Shown here one piece after another: positions 17,462-26,954 of a stretch of DNA of 64,000 nt. Position 1 is the first letter of the stretch. Each line of letters opens with the position of its first letter. The DNA comes from an uncultured Flavobacteriaceae bacterium (GTDB taxonomy: Bacteria; Bacteroidota; Bacteroidia; Flavobacteriales; Flavobacteriaceae). A model generated the notes under the pieces. The model was given only the letters and a program-made list of their open reading frames with translations, did not search any database and was not told the DNA's origin. Both the position numbers and the translations under genes were made by a program. Where the stretch lies: assembly GCA_938010765.1 (NCBI GenBank), contig CALLVX010000071.1, positions 1 to 64,000 on the forward strand. The letters run 5' to 3'.

Positions 17462-18928
17462 TTAATTGGTATTAAGGGCTATTTCTTTGGGGAAACGGAC
17501 CGTGAAGACGGTGCCTTTGCCGAATTGTGAGGTAAAATCAATACTGCCCTTGTATGTTTCGACGATGTTTTTAACCATTCCCAAACCAAGCCCCATACCG
17601 CTCGACTTGGTGGTGAACTTCGGTTCAAAAATCTTGTCAGCAAACTCATCGGCGATACCAAAACCATTGTCGGCAACAGAAATTTTTATAAAACCTTCTT
17701 CGGAGGCCACCGAAACCAAAATACGCGGCGCTTCTACTTCCGGCACCGCCTGAATGGCGTTCTTAACGAGATTGGTAACTACCCGGATGAGTTGGGTGCG
17801 ATCTAATTTACCAATGATCTCTTCCTCATCTGAAATGAAGTGGATATAGTCTTCGTTGAAAATATCAAGGGCCAACCGAACGATTTTCACAACGTTCAAG
17901 GTCTCGTTTTGCTGCGCGGGCATTTCGGCAAAGTTTGAAAAGGCCGAAGCTATGCTACTCATGGTATCGATCTGTTGAATCAGGGTATCAGAATATTCGG
18001 CTACCTTCCTATCAATTTCGGGATCGTTGACATCGAACTTGCGCTCAAAGCTCTGCACGCTCAATCGCATCGGGGTCAGCGGGTTTTTAATTTCATGGGC
18101 AACCTGCTTTGCCATCTCACGCCAGGCCTGTTCGCGCTCGCTTCTGGCAAGTTTTGCGGCACTTTGCTGCAATTCATCGATCATGCTATTATAGGAGGCG
18201 ACCAGTTTCCCGATCTCTTCTCCCGGTTCCGCTATAAAAATCTTTTCATTGCGCCGCGTAAGGTGGGTCTTGCCCAACATATCTGAAATTGTCTGTAGCG
18301 AGCGCGTAATGTATTTTGAGATAAAATAGGCCAGGGCTATCGCCAACAAAAGCATCAAAAAGTACACCCCGCCCAAGCGCATTAAAAATTCCTTTAATTC
18401 CCTATCATTAAAGGTATTATCCTCAAAATAGGGAAGGTTAAGAATCCCAATAGGTTTAAACCTGCTATCGGTGATATAGGTATAGGAAGCTTGGTATTTA
18501 TCCCCTGCGGCAGAATTCTCTTCTACATACCTATTCTTTGCACTTTGCGCCAAGTTATTAAGCACTTCGGCATCCAAACAATTCGAGATAGAATCGCTCT
18601 CGAACTTCGGACGGGAACTCTTGATCAGCCCCCCTTCTAAATCATAAATATTAAAGTTTACGTTCTGTACATCTGCAATTTCGTAAATCTCGTTCTGAAA
18701 AATCAGCTCTAAATACTCTGTTGTCTGCGGATAGGTAGTTTCTTTCAGCGTGTAGTGAATACTTTGCTTGATCTGGTCTTCTTTTCGTTCCAAGCGGTTG
18801 TCATGATAGTCCCTGTTTTGTTCGTGGTACTGGTACACCGTTATCCCCGCGATCAAGACCGAGGCGATCAGGACCAACAGAATCATGGAGATAAAGATAC
18901 GCGACCGTAAGGAGAATTGTTTGAACAA
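17462..18928 (-). CDS. NtrY-like membrane sensor histidine kinase
   Basis: 488 residues. Transmembrane segments at about 11-31 and 186-207 flank a periplasmic sensor of ~150 residues. A HAMP linker follows (about 208-260), then the phospho-acceptor H-box with His278 in AHEIKNPLTP, then an ATPase domain with the N-box (NLVKNAIQA), G1 (DNGFGI) and G2 (GMGLGLGM). The LTPM variant after the H-box is typical of NtrY-type kinases. No response regulator gene is adjacent, so it is an orphan kinase. The signal sensed is unknown. Confidence 0.9.
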   Translation of the reverse strand: MFKQFSLRSRIFISMILLVLIASVLIAGITVYQYHEQNRDYHDNRLERKEDQIKQSIHYTLKETTYPQTTEYLELIFQNEIYEIADVQNVNFNIYDLEGGLIKSSRPKFESDSISNCLDAEVLNNLAQSAKNRYVEENSAAGDKYQASYTYITDSRFKPIGILNLPYFEDNTFNDRELKEFLMRLGGVYFLMLLLAIALAYFISKYITRSLQTISDMLGKTHLTRRNEKIFIAEPGEEIGKLVASYNSMIDELQQSAAKLARSEREQAWREMAKQVAHEIKNPLTPMRLSVQSFERKFDVNDPEIDRKVAEYSDTLIQQIDTMSSIASAFSNFAEMPAQQNETLNVVKIVRLALDIFNEDYIHFISDEEEIIGKLDRTQLIRVVTNLVKNAIQAVPEVEAPRILVSVASEEGFIKISVADNGFGIADEFADKIFEPKFTTKSSGMGLGLGMVKNIVETYKGSIDFTSQFGKGTVFTVRFPKEIALNTN

Positions 18929-19107
18929 ACGTCTGTTGCTTTAAAAGTTAAAGATAGTAATAATGCCTTGGTAAAGGGCAATTTCACCAAGCTGGATCAG
19001 CTTCCTATCACAGACTGTTTTAACAAAAACCAAGCCGTTTTGAGCGGGAGCAGATCCCTTTTTACAATTAAGTGCCCTATAGGAAAATAAGAAATCGATT
19101 TTCACAG

Positions 19108-19115
19108 TATATTTG
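19108..19115 (+). promoter_or_regulatory. candidate -7 element TATATTTG for the HupE/UreJ gene
   Basis: Exact TAnnTTTG match 26 bases before the ATG at 19141; no -33 TTG at normal spacing. Confidence 0.4.
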
Positions 19116-19140
19116 ACTTTGAAAAGTAGCCATTCATCCC

Positions 19141-19725
19141 ATGCAAGATTTTCTTTTCTACATTGAGTTAGGACTAAAACATGTACTTGATCTAAACGCC
19201 TATGACCATATTTTGTTTTTGGCAGCCCTGGCAACTCCCTTCACTTTCAAACAATGGAAACCTGTTTTGGTGCTCGCTACTATTTTCACCACCTTCCATT
19301 GCCTAGCTCTGGCGCTGTCTGTTTATGAGCTTCTTGTTATGGATATAGGCCTCATAGAGTTCTTGATTCCTGTAACGATCTTCCTTACTGCTATTTTTAA
19401 CCTGCTCTATGTAAAAGCCACCAAAGAACATAAAAGCATTTTATTACACGCTATTGCTACGGCTTTTTTCGGCCTGATCCATGGTTTTGGTTTTAGCAAT
19501 TATTTTAAAATGTTAATGGCAGAGGAAACCGATAAACTAACTCCTTTACTCGGTTTTGCCGCAGGTATAGAATTCTCTCAGGTTCTAATCGTACTAGGGG
19601 TATTAATACTGGCGTATGCGGTTCAATCGATCTTTAAGGTAAAACAACCGCTATTTATTAGTGTCGCATCTATTTTGATTATATTACTTACCATACCGAT
19701 GCTGATAGAAACCTATCCGTTCTAG
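19141..19725 (+). CDS. HupE/UreJ-family membrane protein
   Basis: 194 residues with about six hydrophobic segments. The N-terminal FYIELGLKHVLDLNAYDHIL contains the His and Asp/His pattern of HupE/UreJ proteins, and a GLIHGFGFSNYF segment lies at about 117-128. Family members are linked to nickel or cobalt handling; in Bacteroidota the family is widespread without hydrogenase or urease, so the substrate here is open. It is followed by the dCMP deaminase gene after about 107 bases. Confidence 0.83.
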   Translation: MQDFLFYIELGLKHVLDLNAYDHILFLAALATPFTFKQWKPVLVLATIFTTFHCLALALSVYELLVMDIGLIEFLIPVTIFLTAIFNLLYVKATKEHKSILLHAIATAFFGLIHGFGFSNYFKMLMAEETDKLTPLLGFAAGIEFSQVLIVLGVLILAYAVQSIFKVKQPLFISVASILIILLTIPMLIETYPF

Positions 19726-19831
19726 AATTTCACGTAATATTAACCAATTTTCGTTGTAGGACTTTCACAAAGCGGGTATCTTAGTGGCTTGGCAATGTTC
19801 GACCTATAGGCGAACAGGAGCGATTTTTAGT

Positions 19832-20272
19832 ATGAAACAAAGCAAACAGGAAAAATATGACAAGGCCTACCTTCGAATGGCCCTAGAATGGGGCAAGCTT
19901 TCCTATTGTGAGCGAAAACAGGTGGGTGCTATTATCGTAAAGGACCGTATGATAATTTCCGATGGATACAATGGCACACCTACTGGTTTTGAAAACTACT
20001 GCGAGGATGAAGAAGGGTATACCAAATGGTACGTTCTCCATGCCGAAGCCAATGCCATTAGCAAGGTAGCCGCATCTACACAATCTTGCGAAGGCTCAAC
20101 GCTTTACATTACCTTATCTCCCTGTCGCGAATGTAGCAAACTCATTCATCAATGTGGTATTAAGCGTGTGGTATACCAGACTGCCTACAAAGATGATTCG
20201 GGATTAATTTTTTTAGGCAAAGCGGGCATTGAATTGGTACATCTACCCATTATTGAAAACCTGGTATCCTAG
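19832..20272 (+). CDS. dCMP/cytidine deaminase family protein
   Basis: 146 residues from MKQSKQEKYDKAYL; an in-frame GTG at 19784 would add 16 residues not expected for the family. Zinc motifs are HAEANAI (His and catalytic Glu, near residue 71) and PCRECSKLI (two Cys, near residue 98). The CEDEEGYTKWYVLHAEAN context matches ComEB/dCMP deaminases, which convert dCMP to dUMP for thymidylate synthesis. The S41 protease gene starts 10 bases after its stop, so the two are probably co-transcribed. Confidence 0.88.
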   Translation: MKQSKQEKYDKAYLRMALEWGKLSYCERKQVGAIIVKDRMIISDGYNGTPTGFENYCEDEEGYTKWYVLHAEANAISKVAASTQSCEGSTLYITLSPCRECSKLIHQCGIKRVVYQTAYKDDSGLIFLGKAGIELVHLPIIENLVS

Positions 20273-20282
20273 CTAAAACAGT

Positions 20283-21908
20283 ATGAAAAAAATCACCTAC
20301 TACATATGGCCCACTATTATTGCCGCCGCTTTGGGAATCGGGATTTTTGTAGGTGGTAAGTTGAACTTTAATGATTCTCCGGAAAAGCTTTTTACTACCA
20401 ATTCGAAAAAAGACAAGCTCAATCGCCTCATTGACTACATCGATTATGAATATGTAGACGAAATTGACACAGATAGCATCGTAGATGTTACGGTCAACAA
20501 TATCCTGGAAAAACTAGACCCTCATTCGGTTTATATTCCTGAGCGGGAAATGGACAAGGTCGCAGAAAATATGAAAGGTGATTTTGTGGGAATAGGCGTT
20601 AATTTTTACCCCTACCGAGATACGATCGCGGTGATTCGAACTATTGAAAAAGGGCCCAGTTTTCTTAAGGGTATTTTGCCGGGAGATCGAATTTTAATGG
20701 CTGATGACGATACCCTTTATGGAAAGAAGCTCGGTAGTGAGGCGATCGTTAAAAGGTTGAAAGGCAAAAAAGGAAGTTCGGTAAAACTGAAAGTATATCG
20801 AAAAGAAGAAGACAAGTTTTTTACGGTAAACGTTAAACGCGATATTGTTCCCCTCAAAAGTGTGGCGGCCTCATATATGCTTACAGATGAAATGGGGTAT
20901 ATTCAGGTAAACCGCTTTGCCGAATCTACTTTCAAGGAATTCAAGGTAGCACTTAGAGACCTTCAGCGACAAGGAGCCCGGAAACTAACCTTGGACCTTA
21001 GGGATAATCCCGGCGGGTATCTTGGTATCGCCGAACAAATGGCCGACGAATTCCTAAAAGACGGAGAGTTAATCCTGTTTACTAAAAACAAAAAAGGAAA
21101 AGTAGACAAGGTATATGCCACCGAAAAAGGCAGTTTTGAAGACAAACCCATTTACGTATTGATCAATGAACGCTCGGCTTCTGCAAGTGAAATTATCGCC
21201 GGGGCATTACAGGATAATGACCTCGGAACCATTGTAGGAAGGCGTTCGTTCGGCAAAGGGCTCGTTCAAAGGGAAATGGAATTAGGAGATGGTTCAGCGG
21301 TACGCCTAACTGTTTCGCGCTACTACACGCCCACAGGACGTTCAATACAGAAATCATATCAAAAAGGGAACAAAGACTACTATCAAAAGTTTACCGACCG
21401 GTATCACAATGGCGAGATGATTTCGGTAGACAGCATTAAAGTGGCCGATTCGTTAAAATTTACCACTCCCAAGGGCAAGGTGGTCTATGGTGGTGGCGGT
21501 ATCATTCCCGATGCATTTGTACCAATAGGAAACAATGAAGAGGAGGGTATCAATGCCCTCGATAGTTCAGGTTTCTTTTCCTATTTCGTCTTTAGTCATC
21601 TCGACGAGGACAGAACACGCTACAAGGACTACACAGCGGAATCTTTTGTAACTGATTTCAAGGCAGATGATATTTTGTTCGAACAGTTCATAGATTTTCT
21701 CATCCGCAGTAATTATCGGATGGATTATTATGCCCATGAGGAACGTATCAAACTATACCTAAAAGCTTCTTTGGCCGAACAGTTGTTTGATGCCGATTTA
21801 TATGCAAAAATTAAAAGTAAAGAAGATGCTATGCTACAGAAAGTACTAGAGCTCGATAGCCCAGCTGTTTCTCAAGAGGAAGCGGAAGCAATTGAAAGCC
21901 AAAACTAA
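20283..21908 (+). CDS. S41-family C-terminal processing protease
   Basis: 541 residues. An N-terminal membrane anchor (about 8-26) is followed by a PDZ domain (about 95-180) and the S41 peptidase domain. The Ser/Lys dyad is Ser300 in NERSASASEI and Lys325 in FGKGLVQ, with the 25-residue spacing of Tsp. It cleaves periplasmic proteins near their C-termini. A ~130-residue C-terminal extension is typical for flavobacterial members. The last four bases overlap the convergent small membrane protein gene. Confidence 0.92.
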   Translation: MKKITYYIWPTIIAAALGIGIFVGGKLNFNDSPEKLFTTNSKKDKLNRLIDYIDYEYVDEIDTDSIVDVTVNNILEKLDPHSVYIPEREMDKVAENMKGDFVGIGVNFYPYRDTIAVIRTIEKGPSFLKGILPGDRILMADDDTLYGKKLGSEAIVKRLKGKKGSSVKLKVYRKEEDKFFTVNVKRDIVPLKSVAASYMLTDEMGYIQVNRFAESTFKEFKVALRDLQRQGARKLTLDLRDNPGGYLGIAEQMADEFLKDGELILFTKNKKGKVDKVYATEKGSFEDKPIYVLINERSASASEIIAGALQDNDLGTIVGRRSFGKGLVQREMELGDGSAVRLTVSRYYTPTGRSIQKSYQKGNKDYYQKFTDRYHNGEMISVDSIKVADSLKFTTPKGKVVYGGGGIIPDAFVPIGNNEEEGINALDSSGFFSYFVFSHLDEDRTRYKDYTAESFVTDFKADDILFEQFIDFLIRSNYRMDYYAHEERIKLYLKASLAEQLFDADLYAKIKSKEDAMLQKVLELDSPAVSQEEAEAIESQN

Positions 21909-22108
21909 TCCTCGTTTATCTTTTTCTGTATTTTCTTGGAAGTTAGATATATCAATAGGAGTACGATGGCACACAAAGACGCCACAATTCCTATCAAGGC
22001 AATAATGCTGTTTCCTTCTAGGAGATTTTGAAAATCCAACAAAGTAACATTGTAAGCGATTAGTGCAATCGCTATCAAAATCAATACAACGGTGAGCGTT
22101 TTATTCAT
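21905..22108 (-). CDS. small two-helix membrane protein
   Basis: 67 residues with two hydrophobic segments (about 4-23 and 36-57) separated by a short acidic loop and ending in a Lys-rich tail (SKKIQKKINED). No family was recognised. It reads in the same direction as the MarC gene, whose stop is 24 bases upstream of its start, so the pair may be co-transcribed. Confidence 0.6.
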   Translation of the reverse strand: MNKTLTVVLILIAIALIAYNVTLLDFQNLLEGNSIIALIGIVASLCAIVLLLIYLTSKKIQKKINED

Positions 22109-22132
22109 TTAAAGATGTCTTTAATAGTCTTA

Positions 22133-22717
22133 TCACTGTGCAAAAAGTCCGTTTATGTTGGTGGCAAAAAGTTTTACTGCAATCGCCAATAGTATCACTC
22201 CGAAAACCTTTCGGATAACACTGACCCCGTTTTTGCCTAAAAACTTCTCGATCCGCACCGAAGACTTTAATACAAGGTACACAAAAATTATGTTCACTAT
22301 AATGGCAACTATAATATTCTCAACATAATATTCGGCCCTTAGCGAAAGTAAGGAGGTTAGTGTACCTGCACCCGCTATCATGGGAAAAGCGATGGGTACA
22401 ATGGAAGCACTTTCAGGTTCGTCGTCTTTGTAGAGCGAAATACCCAAAATCATCTCAATAGCCAAAAAGAAAATAACAAATGCGCCGGCCACAGCAAACG
22501 AATTGACATCGATCCCGATTAAATTCAAAATCTCCTCGCCCAAAAATAGAAATGCCACCATCAAACAAGCCGAAACTATTGAGGCTTTCTCAGACTGTAT
22601 ATGCCCCGTCTTGCTTCTAAGGCCAATTACTATCGGAATACTTCCCAAAATATCAATCACCGCAAAAAGAACCATGGTCGCAGTGGCAATTTCCCGAAAA
22701 TTAAAATTAAAAGTCAT
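22133..22717 (-). CDS. MarC-family integral membrane protein
   Basis: 194 residues from MTFNFNFREIATATMVLFAV; the frame is open to 22843, but the added 42 residues are hydrophilic and unlike the family. Six hydrophobic segments, including VLFAVIDILGSIPIVIGL and IAFPMIAGAGTLTSLLSLRA with the conserved PLxxGPG-like turn, identify the MarC (UPF0056) family. Its function is unknown; a role in multiple antibiotic resistance was proposed early and later withdrawn. A -7 element TAGTTTTG (minus strand, 22735-22742) precedes it. Confidence 0.87.
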   Translation of the reverse strand: MTFNFNFREIATATMVLFAVIDILGSIPIVIGLRSKTGHIQSEKASIVSACLMVAFLFLGEEILNLIGIDVNSFAVAGAFVIFFLAIEMILGISLYKDDEPESASIVPIAFPMIAGAGTLTSLLSLRAEYYVENIIVAIIVNIIFVYLVLKSSVRIEKFLGKNGVSVIRKVFGVILLAIAVKLFATNINGLFAQ

Positions 22718-22734
22718 CAGCTTGTATTTTTTGA

Positions 22735-22742
22735 CAAAACTA
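22735..22742 (-). promoter_or_regulatory. candidate -7 element TAGTTTTG for the MarC gene
   Basis: The plus-strand CAAAACTA is the complement of TAGTTTTG, 17 bases before the ATG at 22717. No -33 partner was seen. Confidence 0.3.
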
Positions 22743-22808
22743 CGTTTTCCAAGGTAGTTTTTATTTCTTTTCTCTAAAATAATGCTGTCCGGAAAAGTAG
22801 CAAAAGGG

Positions 22809-22816
22809 TATCTTTG
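22809..22816 (+). promoter_or_regulatory. candidate -7 element TATCTTTG for the DUF3109 gene
   Basis: Exact TAnnTTTG match 18 bases before the ATG at 22835. This placement supports 22835 as the start over an in-frame TTG at 22814. Confidence 0.45.
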
Positions 22817-22834
22817 CTTTTTGAAACAGCCTGT

Positions 22835-23407
22835 ATGTTCCAACTTGGGAAAACCATTATATCGGAAGAAATTATTGAGAATGATTTTGTCTGCAATCTT
22901 ACCGCATGTAAAGGAGCATGTTGTATCGATGGAAATGCGGGGGCTCCATTGGAGGATAAAGAAACCGAAATTCTTGTAGACATCTATTCAAAAGTAAAAC
23001 CCTTTCTCAGCGCAGAAGGTATTGCAGCGATCGAAGAGCAAGGCGCCTTTGTAAAAGGAGAAGACGGGGAATGGGAAACGCCCTTGGTAAACGAAAGCGA
23101 ATGTGCCTACGTCGTCTTTTCTGAAAACGGCACCTCCAAATGCGGTTTAGAAGAAGCCTATAATGAAGGAGTTACCTCATGGAAAAAACCAGTTTCGTGT
23201 CATTTATACCCAATTCGGGTACGAGAATATACCGAACTTACTGCTGTTAATTATCATAAATGGCAAATATGCGACCCGGCTTGTAGCTTGGGTGCCGAAC
23301 TTCAGGTGCCAATTTATAAATTCGTTAAGGAAGCGCTTGTTCGAAAATTCGGAAAAGCATGGTATAAAGAACTAGAGAAAGTCGCGGAAGAGCACCTTAA
23401 ACGGTAG
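22835..23407 (+). CDS. DUF3109 family cysteine-rich protein
   Basis: 190 residues from MFQLGKTIISEEI. A Cys cluster CNLTACKGACC (about 21-31) and later Cys residues (SECAYVVF, TSKCGLEEAY, VSCHLYPIR, WQICDPACSLG) give eight or more cysteines in YkgJ-like spacing, suggesting an iron-sulfur or zinc site. DUF3109 is almost confined to Bacteroidota and has no assigned function. Its 3' end overlaps the convergent histidine-kinase gene by 11 bases. Confidence 0.85.
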   Translation: MFQLGKTIISEEIIENDFVCNLTACKGACCIDGNAGAPLEDKETEILVDIYSKVKPFLSAEGIAAIEEQGAFVKGEDGEWETPLVNESECAYVVFSENGTSKCGLEEAYNEGVTSWKKPVSCHLYPIRVREYTELTAVNYHKWQICDPACSLGAELQVPIYKFVKEALVRKFGKAWYKELEKVAEEHLKR

Positions 23408-25355
23408 GAATACGTAACACGACCTTGGTCCCGGAAGCCTTTCCATCCTCATCATGAAGGTCAACGATATCCACTTCAAAAGAATTTTGATAGTCTTTTG
23501 AGAAATTGGCCAAACGCTCTTTAGTAATATCGATCCCAACAGATTTACGCTTGAGTACTTTCCCATCTTTTATTTTTTGCGCTGCAACCCTGCCCACCCC
23601 ATTGTCGGTAATACCAATATAGATGTAATGCTCATCATCTCGACTTACACGCAAGTCGATATTTTTAACCCCTTCCTTAGAAGAAAGCCCATGCCATAAA
23701 GCATTTTCTAAAAAAGGTTGTAAAATTAAGGACGGTATCTTTACTTGGTGCACATCGATTCCTTTGTCGACATTGATTTTGAAACTTATTTCATTGGAGA
23801 AGCGAATGTCTTCGATATTCATGTATAATTCTACCGTTTCGAGCTCCTCGGCCAAGGGGATTTCCTTTAGGGAAGAGGCCTCTAAAATCTTCCGTACCAA
23901 CTTGGAAAATTTATTAAGGTAGTGCACGGCATTTTTCTGCTCATTGTTAATAATATAGAGCTTTATAGAATTTAAAGAGTTGAATAGAAAATGTGGGTTC
24001 ATTTGACTGCGAAGCATACTCTGTTCTAATGTAAGTACTTTTTTTTCGTTTTTAAGCTGGTATTGTCGGTAAAGAATGTAGAAAATGCCCGCCAAAAGGG
24101 CCAAGGCGATACCACTGATAAGAATCAGGGTTTCGTTCTTTCGAAGTTTTAGTTTTACATTCTCGTTCTCCATGGCCAACACCGCGATCTCGTTGGTCTT
24201 TTTTTCGGTGTCGTAGCGAATGATTATGTCATTTACATAACGAAGGTTACGATCATTTGAAACCTCACGATCAAAGTGCTGTTCTTTTTTATAATATCTC
24301 AAAGCCGTTTCAAAATCTCCTTGTTTGACAGCTAGGTCGGATAAAAAACCATACGCTTCAGACTGCGAGGCTATCAGCTCAAATTTCTCTGCCAATTCCA
24401 GTCCTTTCAGCAGGTACTTTTTCGATTCTTTAAAACGGTTTAAATGGATCATTGTCCAACCAAGGTTAATATACACCGAACTAAGAATCGACATATCCCC
24501 AATTGCTTCTGCCTTTGGAAGCGCGCTTTCCAACATTTCACGTGCCTCCTCGGTCTTATCTTGGTGAACAAAAACGTGTGCAATACTATAATTGCAAATA
24601 ACCCTTCCCCTATCGGAATCTATGGTTTCGTTATATTTCAAGGAGGTCTGAAAGCTCTTCAAGGCTTCGGTAAGTTTCCCCTGTGCCTCGTAACACTCCC
24701 CCACATTTTGATGATTAATCGCCAACCCAAGCTCGTTCCCCAATTCTTCATCGAGTCTGATTGATTCTGTAAACTGGTCAATCGCCTTAGAATATTGTTG
24801 CAAGGTCTGGTAAATATTACCAATAGCATTCAAAGAGACATTTATACTTCTTTTAAGGCCAATAGAAGGGTTATCCACACTTTCTGCCAACTCAAGGGCC
24901 TTTTGATTATAATCTAAGGCTGATTTGATCTTGTCTGTCTTTCGATGGATTACACTAATCATATTAAGGCTATACACCTCAAATTCTATATTTTTTGCCT
25001 CTCGCGCGGCCTCATATGCCCTATGATGTAACTCAAGACCGCGAGAAAAATCTGAGATATCCCTGTATTTTCTGCCAAGTTGGTTTAGGACATACGCTTG
25101 TCCGTTCAAGTACTTCTTCGCCAGGGCCCTCTCTGAGAAAAAACGCATCAAAACGGTGTCATTTCGAAAGGGTCGTAGTACTGCGTCAAGATCTTTATAA
25201 GTATCGGGGGCCGCCTTGATCAGGCTATCTGTCTTTTTTTGAAATGTCTTATGAACTTCTTGGGAATATGTACTTTCACAGAGGTATAAAAGCACTAGAA
25301 CGGGCAGTATGCCCGTTCGTAGATTAAAGTGTATATTTTTAAAAAGCCCAAGCAT
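23397..25355 (-). CDS. TPR-containing LytS-type sensor histidine kinase
   Basis: 652 residues. A hydrophobic signal segment (about 12-31) leads into ~350 residues of tetratricopeptide repeats (for example AINHQNVGECYEAQGKLTEA). One transmembrane helix (about 405-428) precedes the His_kinase domain, with the acceptor His in QMNPHFLFNSLNSIK. The ATPase domain has LQPFLENALWHGL and DNGVG boxes. TPRs would be periplasmic and the kinase cytoplasmic. It is encoded eight bases after the LytTR response regulator, its cognate partner. The signal is unknown. Confidence 0.92.
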   Translation of the reverse strand: MLGLFKNIHFNLRTGILPVLVLLYLCESTYSQEVHKTFQKKTDSLIKAAPDTYKDLDAVLRPFRNDTVLMRFFSERALAKKYLNGQAYVLNQLGRKYRDISDFSRGLELHHRAYEAAREAKNIEFEVYSLNMISVIHRKTDKIKSALDYNQKALELAESVDNPSIGLKRSINVSLNAIGNIYQTLQQYSKAIDQFTESIRLDEELGNELGLAINHQNVGECYEAQGKLTEALKSFQTSLKYNETIDSDRGRVICNYSIAHVFVHQDKTEEAREMLESALPKAEAIGDMSILSSVYINLGWTMIHLNRFKESKKYLLKGLELAEKFELIASQSEAYGFLSDLAVKQGDFETALRYYKKEQHFDREVSNDRNLRYVNDIIIRYDTEKKTNEIAVLAMENENVKLKLRKNETLILISGIALALLAGIFYILYRQYQLKNEKKVLTLEQSMLRSQMNPHFLFNSLNSIKLYIINNEQKNAVHYLNKFSKLVRKILEASSLKEIPLAEELETVELYMNIEDIRFSNEISFKINVDKGIDVHQVKIPSLILQPFLENALWHGLSSKEGVKNIDLRVSRDDEHYIYIGITDNGVGRVAAQKIKDGKVLKRKSVGIDITKERLANFSKDYQNSFEVDIVDLHDEDGKASGTKVVLRIPTV

Positions 25356-25363
25356 AAGAGGTT

Positions 25364-26098
25364 CTAGAGCATGTCTAGAAAATCGGATTTTTTCTGCCTA
25401 GACACCGGGATCTTGTGATTTGACTTTAGGACTACATAGCCATCGGTCTTCAAGAATTCTTTAATCTTGGAAAGGTTGATAATATAGGAGTTGTGAATTC
25501 TGAAAAAGGATTCTTCCGGTAACAGTTCATTCACTTCTTTCAATTTCTTGGTTAGAACAATTTTTTGCCCATCTGCTAAATAAATAGTACTGTAGTTTCC
25601 ATCAGACTCGGCATACAATATTTCATCACTTTCCAGAAAAAGCAACTTCCCATCGGTATTGATGGTAATCTTTTTGTGAAGCGCGTTGGCGTTGAAATTC
25701 AAAAGCATCTTTTCCAAGCGGTCAACAGAGAAATTCTTTGAATTGTGCTTCTTTATTTTAACAATAGTATCTTTTAAATCATCGGTATCGATAGGTTTTA
25801 ACAGATAATCGATAGCTTCGTTCTTCAATGCCTTGATCGCATACTGGTTATAGGCGGTGGTTATAACCACCGGAAAGTTCTTATTGGTAAGTTTTTGAAT
25901 GAATTGAAAGCCATCCATGGTAGGCATTTCAATATCCAAAAAAAGGCAATCAGGAGTATTCTTTTCAAGATATCCCAAAGCCTCTCTCGGATCCGTAAAC
26001 GAAGCTCCGATATTGATTTCATCACTAAAATTGGTAAGCTCCCAAGAAAGGCTCTGTAGTGCTTTTACCTCATCATCTACTAATACGGCTTCTATCAT
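25364..26098 (-). CDS. LytTR-family response regulator
   Basis: 244 residues. Receiver domain at about 1-120 with phospho-acceptor Asp55 in CLFLDIEMPTMDGF and the conserved Lys in YLLKPID (near residue 106). LytTR DNA-binding domain at about 140-240 (ILYAESDGNYSTIYLADG, RIHNSYIINLSKI). It is first in the operon with the TPR histidine kinase and has a well-formed promoter at 26131-26160. The regulon cannot be inferred from neighbours. Confidence 0.93.
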   Translation of the reverse strand: MIEAVLVDDEVKALQSLSWELTNFSDEINIGASFTDPREALGYLEKNTPDCLFLDIEMPTMDGFQFIQKLTNKNFPVVITTAYNQYAIKALKNEAIDYLLKPIDTDDLKDTIVKIKKHNSKNFSVDRLEKMLLNFNANALHKKITINTDGKLLFLESDEILYAESDGNYSTIYLADGQKIVLTKKLKEVNELLPEESFFRIHNSYIINLSKIKEFLKTDGYVVLKSNHKIPVSRQKKSDFLDML

Positions 26099-26130
26099 TT
26101 TAATCTCGAATCTTTAAACTTTAAGTTAAT

Positions 26131-26160
26131 CAAAAATAGTATTAAGTCCCATTTTTTCAA
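26131..26160 (-). promoter_or_regulatory. promoter of the LytTR regulator/kinase operon
   Basis: On the minus strand TTG (26158-26160) and TATTTTTG (26131-26138) are separated by 19 bases, a complete match to the Bacteroidota -33/-7 pattern. The -7 element ends 33 bases before the ATG at 26098. Confidence 0.65.
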
Positions 26161-26438
26161 GAAAAGATGTATCAATGGAAGCTTATGCCGTATGATTGGT
26201 TGAAAAACGGACAGAAATAGGTTAAAAAAATCCAACACCCACAAAAGAGAGAAAACACCTACTTTAAAAATCACATAAAGCACACCGATTTTTAAGCACC
26301 GCCATTTATACACAATATTAGACCATTTATACATTCCCAATTTTCACGGCTATGGGATTACTATACTTTTAGGCTCCAATTAAATTAAACATTTCAGCTC
26401 CCCGGCAATAATGTACATAACCTTAAAGGGACCTTAAA

Positions 26439-26588
26439 ATGAAAAAATGTGTTATTATGTTCGTAGTTTTTGTTTTTATGCTTTTGATCGCAACGGTGGT
26501 CAAAAGATATGATGTAAATCAAGATACGGCAAATCTTGCGATTGCGGAAAACGGTGAAAATACGAGTGTAGAAATCGGAATTAAATAA
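26439..26588 (+). CDS. small membrane or secreted peptide, 49 residues
   Basis: ATG at 26439 opens a 49-codon frame: a Lys pair, then a strongly hydrophobic stretch (CVIMFVVFVFMLLIATVV, residues 4-21), then a polar tail rich in Asn, Glu and Asp. This is the layout of a signal-anchored small protein. AAAGGG lies about nine bases before the ATG. No family was recognised, and the ORF is short enough to be chance. Confidence 0.4.
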   Translation: MKKCVIMFVVFVFMLLIATVVKRYDVNQDTANLAIAENGENTSVEIGIK

Positions 26589-26954
26589 TTTGACAAAAAA
26601 CTGCACAAAATTTTCGCATTGGCAATAATTTTCAAAAATTAACAATGTATTAACATAAAGTTTTGATTTAGAAGGGGTTTTGAACGGAAAATATGTATTT
26701 TTACCTTCTGTTTCCCCCGTTAGCATCACTACAGAGTAATGATGGTTTTACCCTCATGCTTTTTAGATATGCAGATTGATAAAAGTATACGGTTTTTGGG
26801 TTTTCAATAGACCCTTAACATATTTATGAAACTGCCAACCAATAGGTACGGCTCTACGGTCATGTTTTAAATAAGAGCGTGAATTGTCGCAAGGCAACTA
26901 TCTGATGAGTTTGCACCACAGGACACTAAATCAATTCATTGGTTTGGTGAATTG

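Noticed and set aside
26394-26729. Minus-strand ORF of 111 codons in the gene-poor region
   Set aside because: Composition is dominated by AT-rich codons without domain pattern, and it overlaps the better-looking 49-codon plus-strand ORF.
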